The notes under the pieces were generated by a model, which made no database searches, was not told the origin of the DNA, and saw only the letters and a program-made list of their open reading frames with translations. From Candidatus Merdivicinus intestinigallinarum (GTDB taxonomy: Bacteria > Bacillota > Clostridia > Oscillospirales > Ruminococcaceae), in NCBI GenBank assembly GCA_018713335.1, contig DVOW01000050.1, positions 1 through 64,000 of the forward strand: DNA of 64,000 nucleotides, read 5' to 3'. The first letter of the stretch is position 1. Every line of letters begins with the position of its first letter. The translations under genes and the position numbers were made by a program. This document shows, in pieces, positions 15,974 to 24,875 of the stretch.

Positions 15974-18592
15974 TTAATGATGATGCTTAATGAGGCCGAT
16001 GGCCTTGGAAATTTCCATGACCACAAAGGGGACAAGGATGAGGCCCAGGCCCAGCAGATAAAGCTCCCAGGGCAGGGTAATCAGGCCGAAAGCGATGCCT
16101 ACGGGGGTGAACAGCACCAGGCAGACCATGGCCAGGGAAGCCAGCGCCGCCCAGTTGAGCTTATGGTTGGAAAAAGGCCCGATTTTAAAGAGGGAATGCT
16201 CCGAACGCATGTTGAAGGCCTGCACCACCTGGGACAGGGCCAGGATCATAAAGGCTAAAGTTTGGCCGCCGGCCAAAGAGCCGGTGACATTTTCACCCAC
16301 AACAAAGCCGATGAGGGTCAGAATGGCGAACATAAAGCCCTGGAGCACCACCCGGATCCCAAGGCCGTTGGCGAAGATGCCCTCGTCCTTGGGTTTGGGC
16401 TTCCGGTCCATGACGTCTTTTTCCACGGCTTCCATGCCCAAAGTGATGGCGGGCAGGGAGTCGGTAACCAGGTTGATCCACAAAAGCTGCATGGACAAGA
16501 GGGGCGTCTTATGCCACAGCAGCATGGCGGCAAAGACGGTGATGACCTCGCCGATATTGGTTCCCAGTAAGAACCCGACAACCTTTTTGATGTTGGCGTA
16601 GATGCCCCGGCCTTCCCGGACGGCGTCTACGATGGTGGCGAAGTTGTCGTCGGTGAGGGTCATGTCCGCCGCGCCCTTGGCCACGTCGGTGCCGGTGATG
16701 CCCATGGCGCAGCCGATGTCGGCGGCTTTTAAGGCGGGGGCGTCGTTGACGCCGTCGCCGGTCATGGAAACCACCTGGTTCTTGCGCTGCCAGGCTTTGA
16801 CGATGCGGATCTTATTTTCCGGGGAAACACGGGCATAAACGGAGATGTGCTCCACTTCCTTGTCCAGCTGCTCCTCGGTCATGGCGTCCAGCTCCGCGCC
16901 GGTAATGGCCTTGTCCCCGTCTTCCAGGATGCCCAGATCCTTGGCGATGGCGGAGGCGGTGACAACATGGTCGCCGGTAATCATGACAGGCTTGATGCCG
17001 GCCTTGCGGCAGACAGCCACAGCGGCCTTGGCTTCCGGACGGGGCGGGTCGATCATGCCCACTAAGCCCATAAAGGTCAGGCCGTTTTCCAGTTCCTCCG
17101 AGGTGGGGGAGGTGGGGACGGTGTCAATTTCTTTATAGCCGACTGCCAGCACCCGCAGGGCGTTTTTGCTCATTTCCTCATTCATCTGCCGGGCGGCTTC
17201 CATATCGCCCTTGACACAGCGGGAAGCCATCATGTCGAAAGCGCCCTTGACGATGACGGTATTCTTGCCGCCGATCTGGTTGACGGTGGTCATGAGCTTC
17301 CGGTCGGAGTCAAAGGGGATCTCCGCCAAACGGGGGAACTGGCTGTTTAAGGCGTCTTTTTCCATTCCGTTTTTATGGGCGGCAACGATAATGGAGGTTT
17401 CGGTGGGGTCGCCGATGTGCTGTTCCTTGCCGCCGGCGCCGAATACCACGGAACCATCGCAGCAAAGGGCGCCGTATTGCAGCAGCTTCCGGACGGAATC
17501 GGAGTTGCCGGCGCTGATATCTTCCAAACAGGATTCCCCGTCCACATAGGCTTTGACTAAGGTCATGCGGTTCTGGGTCAGAGTGCCGGTTTTATCGGAA
17601 CAGATGACCGAGGCGCTGCCCAAGGTTTCCACGGCAGGCAGCCGCCGGATCAAGGCGTTTTTCTTGACCATCCGCTGGACGCCGATAGCCAAAACGATGG
17701 TGACGATGGCGGGCAGGCCCTCCGGGATAGCGGAAACGGCCAGGGAAACGGCGGTCATGAAGATTTCCAGCACGTCGATGCCGTTCATGAGGCCCACTAC
17801 AAAGATAATGGCGCAGGCGGCCAGGGCCACGAAGCCCAGGTATTTGCCCAGCTGGGCCAGCTTCTGCTGCAAGGGGGTCTGGCCTTCTTCTTCCCCTTCC
17901 AGAAGCCCCGCAATCTTGCCCATTTCGGTTTCCATGCCGGTACCGGTGACCACGGCGGTGGCGGTGCCGTAGGTGACGGAGCATCCGGAAAACACCATAT
18001 TGCTCCGGTCGCCGACCCCGGCGTTTTCCGCAATCTCAGCCTCCGCGTCCTTTTCGCTGGGGACGGATTCGCCGGTTAAAGCGGATTCCTCGCTTTTTAG
18101 GCTGACGCTTTTTAAGAGCCTTGCGTCGGCGGGGATGAAGTCGCCGGCTTCCAGCTTGATAATGTCGCCAGGGACCAGCTGAGAGGCGTCAATGACGGAC
18201 TCCTTGCCGTCCCGGATGACCCGGGCGTGAGGGGCGGACATATTTTTCAGCGCGTCCAGGGCTTTTTCCGCCTTGCTCTCCTGGACCATGCCCATGATGG
18301 CGTTCAAGACCACGATCAGCAGGATGAGGACCGGCTCGAAGAACTCCATGGGTTCGCCTTCTACGCAGGCGATAACGAAAGAGATGGCGGCGGCGATAAG
18401 CAGGATGATAATCATTACATCCTTAAACTGCGCCAAAAACCGCTGAAGGTTGGTTTTCGGCTTTTTTTCAGCCAGCTTATTGAGTCCGTACTGGGAAAGC
18501 CGCTGGGCGGCCTGAGTGGCGGTCAAGCCCTGCTCCTGGGTCGTTTGCAGGCTGCTCAACAGCTCACTCTTGGATTGGGAATGGGGTACCAA
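15974..18592 (-). CDS. Ca2+-type cation-translocating P-type ATPase
   Basis: The 872-residue P2-type pump has a cation_ATPase_N domain, TGES (173-176) of the actuator, the PEGL helix (290-293) that holds cation ligands in SERCA-like pumps, the phosphorylation motif DKTGTLTQN with Asp333, and TGDGVNDAP (611-619) of the P domain, followed by four C-terminal helices. The length and N-terminal motif fit bacterial Ca2+ ATPases that export calcium; Mn2+ is an alternative. The tail ends in three histidines. The start is TTG 18592 behind GGAGGAAT. A promoter with GTGACA and TACAAT lies just upstream at 18626-18654. Confidence 0.93.
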   Translation of the reverse strand: MVPHSQSKSELLSSLQTTQEQGLTATQAAQRLSQYGLNKLAEKKPKTNLQRFLAQFKDVMIIILLIAAAISFVIACVEGEPMEFFEPVLILLIVVLNAIMGMVQESKAEKALDALKNMSAPHARVIRDGKESVIDASQLVPGDIIKLEAGDFIPADARLLKSVSLKSEESALTGESVPSEKDAEAEIAENAGVGDRSNMVFSGCSVTYGTATAVVTGTGMETEMGKIAGLLEGEEEGQTPLQQKLAQLGKYLGFVALAACAIIFVVGLMNGIDVLEIFMTAVSLAVSAIPEGLPAIVTIVLAIGVQRMVKKNALIRRLPAVETLGSASVICSDKTGTLTQNRMTLVKAYVDGESCLEDISAGNSDSVRKLLQYGALCCDGSVVFGAGGKEQHIGDPTETSIIVAAHKNGMEKDALNSQFPRLAEIPFDSDRKLMTTVNQIGGKNTVIVKGAFDMMASRCVKGDMEAARQMNEEMSKNALRVLAVGYKEIDTVPTSPTSEELENGLTFMGLVGMIDPPRPEAKAAVAVCRKAGIKPVMITGDHVVTASAIAKDLGILEDGDKAITGAELDAMTEEQLDKEVEHISVYARVSPENKIRIVKAWQRKNQVVSMTGDGVNDAPALKAADIGCAMGITGTDVAKGAADMTLTDDNFATIVDAVREGRGIYANIKKVVGFLLGTNIGEVITVFAAMLLWHKTPLLSMQLLWINLVTDSLPAITLGMEAVEKDVMDRKPKPKDEGIFANGLGIRVVLQGFMFAILTLIGFVVGENVTGSLAGGQTLAFMILALSQVVQAFNMRSEHSLFKIGPFSNHKLNWAALASLAMVCLVLFTPVGIAFGLITLPWELYLLGLGLILVPFVVMEISKAIGLIKHHH

Positions 18593-18625
18593 TTCAAATT
18601 CCTCCTGTCTTTGGTTGATGATTCT

Positions 18626-18654
18626 ATTGTATCACGGAAACGCCCCAATGTCAC
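18626..18654 (-). promoter_or_regulatory. Promoter of the P-type ATPase gene
   Basis: On the minus strand GTGACA (18654-18649), 17 bp, TACAAT (18631-18626); the start codon is 34 bp further. The rest of the gap 18593-18894 holds short AT-rich inverted repeats near 18730-18765 (TTGAAT/ATTCAA) and a terminator, but no gene. Confidence 0.7.
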
Positions 18655-18832
18655 TAGACAAAACGCCGTCTTGTTACAATTTTTCCCGTATAGTATCAAG
18701 ATAATCCGTGGGAATGTCCGATTCTATATACAACAATTTGTTGAATTATTTTTGATTCAACTGTTTGTTTTCAAATTCCGCACATATTTTCTCAATTTCC
18801 CCCAATGCTTCCGATTTGAGTTCTATATGATG

Positions 18833-18878
18833 AAGAAATCCCGCCCTCTTAAAAAGGCGGGATTTCTTGATTTTTTGT
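18833..18878. terminator. Strong terminator hairpin after the metallophosphoesterase gene
   Basis: A perfect 13-bp stem AAGAAATCCCGCC (18833-18845) / GGCGGGATTTCTT (18856-18868). On the plus strand it is followed by GATTTTTTG; on the minus strand the T tract is weaker (ATTTCTTC). It ends transcription of the minus-strand gene stopping at 18895. Confidence 0.75.
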
Positions 18879-18894
18879 ATTATAATATGTTATT

Positions 18895-20763
18895 TCAACG
18901 ATTTGTATACAAAATATACCCTGCGGAACCCATCCACTCTTGGCTGGTAAAATTCCGGCCGCGAATACGAATGTAACTATCGTACACCTCGATGAGACAT
19001 CCTTGGCTGTCCACTGAATCAATATCCGCGTAAGTGTCTTTTTCCATATCCCAAAGTTGGCTGGTGCAGCCGGCATGTACCATGCTGGCGCCATTCCCCA
19101 TGCCGTCATAAACAGCGCCCGGCGCGTCCATGGGGCAGTGGGTGTGGCCGGAGAAGAAAACTACCTGTGAATATTGGTCCAGAATTTCCCGCAGCTGGTC
19201 GTTGGGGATAATAGACGCATCTTCACTTAACGCCACGGTGTCTTCCAGGGGCTGATGCAGAAAAACGAAAATTGGCTGGCCCAGGTTTTTCCCTGCGGCT
19301 TCTTCCAGCTCCTCCTTCAGCCATTCCAGCTGATCTTCCGAAAGATAGGCTTCCACAGTGTTCAGCTCCGTCCCTTTGGGGCGGCCTTCGGAGCTCAAGC
19401 AGATAAAAGTATAACCCTGGCTCTCAAAGCTGTAATAAATATCCGGCATGCCGGTATACTCCAAAAACAGCTCCTGCTGCTGACTGGGGTCAAATTTATT
19501 CAGGGCGTAATCGTGGTTGCCCATGATATAATACATATCCGGCAGGCTCCGCCCATAAAGATCCATCAGCTTATTCAACTGCTGGTATTCTTTTTCCCGG
19601 CCGTTGTTGGTGACATCCCCCAGGTTCAGGATCACCCCGGCTTCCTTCATATTCTGCTTAATGTCCCGCAGCACCGATTTATACTGTTTGTTATAAACAT
19701 GGGAAGCTTCATCGGTCACATGGGTGTCCGTGATCACGGTAAAGGAGGCCCGCAGCGGCTCCTCCTTCCCCCGGATGCCTTCCGGCATGGACAGGACGAA
19801 GGGCTCCGTATTCCTATCGGCCTCGTCAGCGGTCCCGGCAAAAACATATACCCGGTCCGCACCCTCCGGCGTTTCCAAGTTGCCAGGCAGGGTACAGCGG
19901 TCCGTCTTCCGCAGGTCCACCTTTCCCAAAGGGGTATGATCTTTCAGGATACCCTCATCATTTCCCCAATACAACCAGTAATATCTACCAAAATCATTAT
20001 CTTCTGTATTAAAAATGATCTGACCTGCCGCTGTCCCAGGCTGGGCGTCCGCGGCCCGGACATAGTAAATCGGCCCTTCCGGTCTGGTTACGGCAAAATC
20101 GAAGCTGCCGGCCGGTGCGGAAGGATCAGCGCTTGGAAAATAATAGGCCGTATAATTCCCGGCGGGAAGCTCCTCAAAGCGCATGGCTCCGCTGGTCAGG
20201 CTGTCTGTAGCCACGGTGCCGGAACCTGCGGGCAGATATCCCCACACTAGGCTTTCACTGTTTTCCGGCATCACTCCCATGGGATAAATCCCAATCCAGC
20301 TGTCCGCGCCGGAGGGGTCCGCTTCGGAATTTTCCGGGAAGGTAAAAGTCCCGCCGGTCCCTTCCGCAAATTCCCGGGCGCTGCCGTAAAAGTCCTGGCT
20401 GGTCACCTCAAAATCAACCGCTTCCGACTGGGTCCGCCCGTTGGCGTAGAACACCATGGTATATTCCCCGGCGGATAAATTCATGGGGATATTACAGAAA
20501 CCCTCCTCCTGGTCCAGGTCCTGACGCAGCAGCAGGGAATCATCGGACACCTGTCCGCGGGGATAGACGCCCACCCAAGCGCTGCCGGAGGCCTCCGTAT
20601 ATTCTACGATGCAAGCGCTGCCCTGGGAAAGGATGGTCTGTTCCAATTGAAACGACGCTGCCTCCCCGGCGGATACGGGCAGAGCCAGCAAAAGCCCGAT
20701 CCAAAGAGCCAGCAAAACCGCCAGGCTCATCTTCAGCGGCGAAATTTTTGAGCATTTGCACAA
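18895..20763 (-). CDS. Secreted calcineurin-like metallophosphoesterase with tandem beta repeats
   Basis: The 622-residue protein has a signal peptide (hydrophobic residues about 11-31, cleavage near PVSAGEA), two tandem beta-sandwich repeats marked by WVGVYP (about 63) and WIGIYP (about 156) each ending in a AGEYTMVFY / AGNYTAYYF strand, a linker, and a C-terminal metallophosphoesterase domain. Metal ligands are visible: DTH (346-348), GD (382-383), GNHD (415-418), His503 and GHTH (539-542). It acts outside the cell on a phosphoester, perhaps of phospholipid, nucleotide or teichoic acid type; the substrate is not predictable. The start is TTG 20763 behind GGGAGG. Confidence 0.9.
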   Translation of the reverse strand: MCKCSKISPLKMSLAVLLALWIGLLLALPVSAGEAASFQLEQTILSQGSACIVEYTEASGSAWVGVYPRGQVSDDSLLLRQDLDQEEGFCNIPMNLSAGEYTMVFYANGRTQSEAVDFEVTSQDFYGSAREFAEGTGGTFTFPENSEADPSGADSWIGIYPMGVMPENSESLVWGYLPAGSGTVATDSLTSGAMRFEELPAGNYTAYYFPSADPSAPAGSFDFAVTRPEGPIYYVRAADAQPGTAAGQIIFNTEDNDFGRYYWLYWGNDEGILKDHTPLGKVDLRKTDRCTLPGNLETPEGADRVYVFAGTADEADRNTEPFVLSMPEGIRGKEEPLRASFTVITDTHVTDEASHVYNKQYKSVLRDIKQNMKEAGVILNLGDVTNNGREKEYQQLNKLMDLYGRSLPDMYYIMGNHDYALNKFDPSQQQELFLEYTGMPDIYYSFESQGYTFICLSSEGRPKGTELNTVEAYLSEDQLEWLKEELEEAAGKNLGQPIFVFLHQPLEDTVALSEDASIIPNDQLREILDQYSQVVFFSGHTHCPMDAPGAVYDGMGNGASMVHAGCTSQLWDMEKDTYADIDSVDSQGCLIEVYDSYIRIRGRNFTSQEWMGSAGYILYTNR

Positions 20764-20801
20764 GGGGCATACCTCCCAATGAAAAAATCAGAATTATTTA
20801 C

Positions 20802-20830
20802 AGCATATCACTTTTCACTTCCATCATCAA
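20802..20830 (-). promoter_or_regulatory. Promoter of the metallophosphoesterase gene
   Basis: Minus strand TTGATG (20830-20825), 17-bp spacer, TATGCT (20807-20802), about 38 bp before the TTG start. Confidence 0.6.
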
Positions 20831-20906
20831 CCTTTTTCAGTAATTTTTACAAAATATCTTGCATTTCAACAAAAAAGGAACAATTTATTGGGTAATTTAC
20901 AAGAAC

Positions 20907-20940
20907 AAACGCCGTCCGGAAGATCCTCCGAACGGCGTTT
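20907..20940 (-). terminator. Terminator of the parA-parB-serS-thioesterase operon
   Basis: AAACGCCGTyCGGA-type arms at 20907-20921 and 20926-20940 form a long GC-rich hairpin; minus-strand readout is followed by GTTCTTGT. Confidence 0.7.
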
Positions 20941-20951
20941 CCCATGACATT

Positions 20952-21683
20952 TTACTCGCCCTCGCTGGGACGATATCCAAATTCGCATAAAAAGCAGTCA
21001 TGATCCCCAACTACGCCTTTTATGACTACGGTATAATCATTGATTTGCTGCATCCAAAGGGAAATAGTATCCCCCAGCACAGCTTGATGGATAAAGTTGA
21101 TTTGATAGGTGAAAAGCGGCATCCGCTGGAACTTTCCCGGCAGGGCGTCCACGGCAATGTCCGCGTAAACGGCATTGTAAATATGCCCGTTGGCGTCCAG
21201 GTCGGAATACCGCACCGGGCGTTCGCCAACCAAAGCCCCTTCCGTCATTTTCAGGCGGCGGCACTGCGGGCAGTCCGCCTCGATTCCAGTAGGCTGGGCG
21301 TTGGGAAATTCCGACGGCCGCAGCACCTGCCAATTTTCCGGGTTTACCAGCATCCAGGCGGTGCAGGCGGTCATGACCCGGTTTTCCATTTCGTCCCGGA
21401 TTTCAAAATCCCGGAGGAAGGACGCTCCCTTGATCCCGTGTTCCCAAGTGTCCGCCGTGAGGATTTCACGGGGGCGGGGAAGGCGGTCAAACCGGATGCT
21501 CACCTTGGACACTAAAAACACAAACCCATGCTCCCAGAGCCACTTGTGGTCCATGCCCCGGGCGGCGTAATGGGCGTCCGCCATGTCGGCCAGCAGCTTG
21601 TTGGCTGCGGAAACCTTCATCCGGCTCTGTGGGTCGCAGTCGTAAAAATGCACTTCCTGCTCCCGGCAAAAAATCTGTTCCAA
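20952..21683 (-). CDS. Acyl-ACP thioesterase (FatA/FatB-like)
   Basis: The 243-residue enzyme has two hot-dog folds. The first spans about residues 1-125 and the second about 145-243. The second contains RYSDLDANGHIYNAVYADI, the catalytic Asp/Asn/His region of bacterial oleoyl-type thioesterases. It releases free fatty acids from acyl-ACP in the cytoplasm. I chose TTG 21683 because GGAAGGTGAT lies at ideal spacing before it; the longer frame from 21704 adds seven residues that overlap this ribosome site. It is 39 bp after serS and probably the last gene of the parA-parB-serS transcript. Confidence 0.88.
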   Translation of the reverse strand: MEQIFCREQEVHFYDCDPQSRMKVSAANKLLADMADAHYAARGMDHKWLWEHGFVFLVSKVSIRFDRLPRPREILTADTWEHGIKGASFLRDFEIRDEMENRVMTACTAWMLVNPENWQVLRPSEFPNAQPTGIEADCPQCRRLKMTEGALVGERPVRYSDLDANGHIYNAVYADIAVDALPGKFQRMPLFTYQINFIHQAVLGDTISLWMQQINDYTVVIKGVVGDHDCFLCEFGYRPSEGE

Positions 21684-21722
21684 GGGGATCACCTTCCAAA
21701 ACAAGTCTTCAAAATCTCAGTC

Positions 21723-23009
21723 TTATTTGACAGGAATCAATTTTTCCTTGCCGCCCATGTAAGGCTGCAGGGCAACGGGAACGTTGACGCTGCCGTCGGC
21801 GTTCAGGTTGTTTTCCAAAAATGCAATGAGCATACGGGGCGGCGCAACCACAGTGTTATTGAGGGTATGGGCAAAATATTTGCCGTTTTCGCCGTTGACC
21901 CGGATCTTCAGGCGGCGGGCCTGGGCGTCCCCAAGATTGGAGCAGCTGCCCACCTCGAAATATTTCTTCTGACGGGGAGACCAGGCCTCCACGTCGATGG
22001 ATTTCACCTTCAGATCGGCCAGGTCGCCAGAGCAGCACTCCAGGGTCCGGACCGGGATGTCCAGGGAACGGAACAGGTCCACAGTGTTCTGCCAGAGTTT
22101 GTCAAACCACATTTTGCTGTCTTCCGGTTTGCAGACCACGATCATTTCCTGTTTCTCAAACTGGTGGATGCGGTAAACGCCCCGTTCTTCCAGGCCATGG
22201 GCGCCTTTTTCCTTGCGGAAGCAGGGGGAATAGCTGGTCAGGGTCTGGGGGAGGGTGTTTTCATCCAAAATGGTGTCGATGAATTTGCCGATCATGGAGT
22301 GTTCGCTGGTGCCGATGAGGTACAGGTCCTCGCCTTCGATCTTATACATCATGGCGTCCATCTCGTCAAAGCTCATGACGCCGGTGACCACGTTGCTGCG
22401 GATCATGAAGGGGGGGACGCAATAGGTGAAACCCCGGTCGATCATAAAGTCCCGGGCGTAGGAGATGACGGCGGAATGGAGCCGGGCGATATCTCCCATC
22501 AAATAGTAGAAACCGTTGCCGGCCACTTTCCGGGCGCTGTCCAGGTCAATGCCGTTGAAGCGCTCCATAATGTCGGTGTGGTAGGGGATTTCAAAATCCG
22601 GCACAACCGGCTCGCCGTATTTCTGGACTTCCACGTTTTCGCTGTCGTCCTTGCCGATGGGCACGCTGGGGTCGATGATATTGGGAATGGTCATCATGAT
22701 TTTGGTGACCTTTTCCTGAAGCTCCGCTTCCAGCTTTTCCAGCTCCGCCAGGCGGTCGGCCTGCTCCGCCACCTTTTTCTTCATTTCCTCGGCTTCTTCC
22801 TTTTTGCCCTGAGCCATGAGGCCGCCGATGCTTTTGGAAATCTTGTTCCGGGAAGCTCGCAGCTCGCTGGCTTCCTGCTGGGCGGCGCGGCTCTGCTTGT
22901 CCAGCTCAATGACCTCATCCACCAGGGGAAGCTTCCGGTCCTGGAACTTTTTCCGGATGTTTTCTTTGACAATTTCCGGATTGTTGCGCAAAAACTTAAT
23001 ATCTATCAT
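21723..23009 (-). CDS. serS: Seryl-tRNA synthetase
   Basis: The 428-residue class II synthetase has an N-terminal tRNA-binding coiled coil (about residues 30-105), then the catalytic core with motif 2 (FRKEKGAHGLEERGVYRIHQFEKQE at about 260-285) and motif 3 near the C-terminus. Motif 3 reads HTLNNTVVAPPRMLIAFLEN instead of the common HTLNGSGLAxGRTLVAILEN but keeps the essential Arg; this form is familiar to me from some Clostridia. It charges tRNA-Ser and tRNA-Sec. No T-box is visible, because parB ends only 21 bp upstream, so it is read from the parAB transcript or an internal promoter. Confidence 0.95.
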   Translation of the reverse strand: MIDIKFLRNNPEIVKENIRKKFQDRKLPLVDEVIELDKQSRAAQQEASELRASRNKISKSIGGLMAQGKKEEAEEMKKKVAEQADRLAELEKLEAELQEKVTKIMMTIPNIIDPSVPIGKDDSENVEVQKYGEPVVPDFEIPYHTDIMERFNGIDLDSARKVAGNGFYYLMGDIARLHSAVISYARDFMIDRGFTYCVPPFMIRSNVVTGVMSFDEMDAMMYKIEGEDLYLIGTSEHSMIGKFIDTILDENTLPQTLTSYSPCFRKEKGAHGLEERGVYRIHQFEKQEMIVVCKPEDSKMWFDKLWQNTVDLFRSLDIPVRTLECCSGDLADLKVKSIDVEAWSPRQKKYFEVGSCSNLGDAQARRLKIRVNGENGKYFAHTLNNTVVAPPRMLIAFLENNLNADGSVNVPVALQPYMGGKEKLIPVK

Positions 23010-23030
23010 GAAATAAACATTCCTTTCGTG

Positions 23031-23903
23031 CTATTTTTCTTCAAATCGCATGGCCAGGGCGCTTAAATCCTCTTTATCATAGAAGGAAATCTCCAAAGTG
23101 CCGCCGCCTTTGGCGTCCACGCGCACTTTCACCCGGCGGCCCAATTCGCCGCTGAGGGCGAGCTCCGTTTCCTGGTAGAAAGAGTCTTGAGAAAGCGCTG
23201 TCCCAGCGGGATTTTCGACGGATTCCGCCGTTTCCCGCAGTTTTGCGGCTTTTTTCTCGGTTTCCCGAACGGAAAGTCCCTTTTCCGCCGCTTCCCGGGC
23301 CAGTTTCAGCATTTCCGCCCGGTCTTCAATTCCCAGCAATGCTTTGGCGTGTCCAGCGCTTAAAGAGCCTTGCACCACAAAGGGACGGATTTCCTGGGGA
23401 AGGTTCAAAAGCCGCAGGGAATTGGCCACAGCGGACCGGGATTTTCCCACCCGTTTGGCCACCTGCTCTTGGGTCAGGTTGCAGGCATTCATCAGTTCTT
23501 TATAGCCGTTGGCTTCCTCCAACGGATTCAGGTCCTCACGCTGTAAGTTCTCAATGAGGGCCATTTCCATGACCTGGACTTCGCTTAGATCCTTGATGAC
23601 CGCCGGAACTTCCGCCAGCCCCACCATCCGGGCGGCCCGCCAGCGCCGTTCGCCGGCCACCAGCTGGTAACCGCCGGTTTCCAGCCGCCGTACCAGCAAA
23701 GGCTGGATGATGCCGTGTTCCCGGATAGAATCCGCCAGTTCTGAAAGGGCCTGCTCGTCAAACTCTTTCCGCGGCTGGTTCTTATTGGGCTCAATGTCCG
23801 TCAGCCGGAGCATGACACCGCCTTCGCCGGAAGAATCGGAGGTATCATTATCCAAAAACAGGGCATCCAGCCCTTTTCCCAGGCCGCCTGGTTTTTTTGC
23901 CAT
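23031..23903 (-). CDS. parB: Chromosome-partitioning protein ParB (Spo0J)
   Basis: The 290-residue protein has the typical N-terminal ParA-interacting start (KKPGGLGKGLDALF), the CTP-binding ParB domain (NQPRKEFDEQALSELADSI and GERRWRAARM, about 40-110), the parS-binding HTH (EQVAKRVGKSRSAVANSLRLL, about 139-159) and a C-terminal dimerisation domain. It loads at parS as a CTP-dependent clamp, recruits condensin and is moved by ParA. Two parS sites lie about 0.9 kb upstream and one in mnmG. The gene follows parA by 17 bp. Confidence 0.95.
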   Translation of the reverse strand: MAKKPGGLGKGLDALFLDNDTSDSSGEGGVMLRLTDIEPNKNQPRKEFDEQALSELADSIREHGIIQPLLVRRLETGGYQLVAGERRWRAARMVGLAEVPAVIKDLSEVQVMEMALIENLQREDLNPLEEANGYKELMNACNLTQEQVAKRVGKSRSAVANSLRLLNLPQEIRPFVVQGSLSAGHAKALLGIEDRAEMLKLAREAAEKGLSVRETEKKAAKLRETAESVENPAGTALSQDSFYQETELALSGELGRRVKVRVDAKGGGTLEISFYDKEDLSALAMRFEEK

Positions 23904-23920
23904 GCTTTTCTTCCTTTCTG

Positions 23921-24688
23921 TTAGGAATTTGCCTTAATCAGTTCCTTGGCCACTTCCTGATACGCCAGGGAGCCTCGGGACCATTTATCGTAATAAAACA
24001 CCGGCAGCCCATAGCTGGGCGCCTCGGAAAGCCGCACATTTCTCGGAATCGTTGTGCGGTAGACCTTCCCTTCAAAATATTTCTTGACTTCGGCCACGAC
24101 CTGGGTCGTTAAGTTCAGCCGACCATCGTACATTGTCAGCAGAACGCCCTCCACTTCAATGGAAGGGTTGTACAGCTTTTTCACCTGCCGCACTGTCGCC
24201 ATCAGCTGGGAAAGGCCCTCCAGAGCGTAGTATTCACACTGGATGGGAATGAACACGCTGTCCACCGCTGTAAACGCGTTCAGCGTAATGAGGCCCAGGG
24301 ACGGAGGACAGTCGATCAAAATGAAATCATACTGCTCCCGCAGGGGAGAGAGGGCAGTTTTCAGCCGGGTGATTCGGTTCTCCAGCTCCACCAGTTCCAC
24401 TTCCGCGCCGGCAAGCTGGATGCTGGAAGGGATGACGTCCACACCGCGAAATTCTGTGTGGATGACCACCTCTTCCGCTTTGGCGTCGCCAATCAGCAGA
24501 TCATAAGATGTCGCTTGCTCCACATTTTTTTTTGATATTCCCAGTCCGCTGGTGGCGTTCCCCTGGGGATCGATGTCCACCAACAGCACATTTTTCTTTT
24601 TGGCTCCTAAACAGGCAGCGACATTGACTGCTGTAGTCGTTTTTCCAACGCCGCCCTTCTGATTGGCCACAGCAATAATTTTACCCAT
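23921..24688 (-). CDS. parA: Chromosome-partitioning ATPase ParA (Soj)
   Basis: The 255-residue protein begins MGKIIAVANQKGGVGKTT, with the deviant Walker A motif at residues 11-18 and the DPQGN and DCPPSLG motifs of the ParA/MinD ATPases. It binds DNA as an ATP dimer and positions ParB-parS complexes; in Bacillus it also controls DnaA activity. I place the start at ATG 24688, with GGAGGGG upstream, rather than the longer open frame to 24865, which would run through both parS sites and the promoter. Confidence 0.95.
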   Translation of the reverse strand: MGKIIAVANQKGGVGKTTTAVNVAACLGAKKKNVLLVDIDPQGNATSGLGISKKNVEQATSYDLLIGDAKAEEVVIHTEFRGVDVIPSSIQLAGAEVELVELENRITRLKTALSPLREQYDFILIDCPPSLGLITLNAFTAVDSVFIPIQCEYYALEGLSQLMATVRQVKKLYNPSIEVEGVLLTMYDGRLNLTTQVVAEVKKYFEGKVYRTTIPRNVRLSEAPSYGLPVFYYDKWSRGSLAYQEVAKELIKANS

Positions 24689-24767
24689 GAAACCCCCTCC
24701 GACAGTATTTCCACGCCAAAGGGATTTCCCAGGCGCTGTATTTCCGGATATTAAATGGTATGTTTCT

Positions 24768-24773
24768 ATTATA
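24768..24773 (-). promoter_or_regulatory. Extended -10 of the parA promoter
   Basis: On the minus strand TGCTATAAT gives a perfect extended -10 (24776-24768), 80 bp before the parA start and close to the parS pair. No strong -35 is visible, as expected for extended -10 promoters. Confidence 0.6.
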
Positions 24774-24811
24774 GCACAAATTTCTCGGAAATAAAAGGGG
24801 ATTTTACAAAT

Positions 24812-24827
24812 TGTTCCACGTGAAACA
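24812..24827. other. parS centromere site 1
   Basis: TGTTCCACGTGAAACA is an exact match to the 16-bp Firmicutes parS consensus (tGTTNCACGTGAAACa). Confidence 0.95.
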
Positions 24828-24848
24828 TAGAAAATTTTGCCGAAATTC

Positions 24849-24864
24849 TGTTTCACGTGGAACA
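24849..24864. other. parS centromere site 2
   Basis: TGTTTCACGTGGAACA, the same parS palindrome in the opposite orientation, 21 bp from site 1. The two lie in the noc-parA intergenic region. Confidence 0.95.
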
Positions 24865-24875
24865 TTGTGTCAATT

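Noticed and set aside
18660-18832. Second small RNA candidate from weak TTGTTA/TATCAA boxes to the terminator at 18833
   Set aside because: The promoter match is poor and the AT-rich inverted repeats could arise by composition; not strong enough to list as a gene.
23010-23030. T-box riboswitch upstream of serS
   Set aside because: Only 21 bp separate parB and serS; no room for a T-box, and none is seen upstream of parA.
21528-23066. A 512-codon plus-strand open frame opposite serS
   Set aside because: serS on the minus strand has all class II motifs; the opposite frame is open only because of the GC-rich codon pattern, and its protein is low-complexity with no recognisable domain.
24689-24865. 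59-residue N-terminal extension of ParA
   Set aside because: It would translate the parS sites and the parA promoter; the ParA family starts at MGKIIAVANQKGG and has a good ribosome site there.
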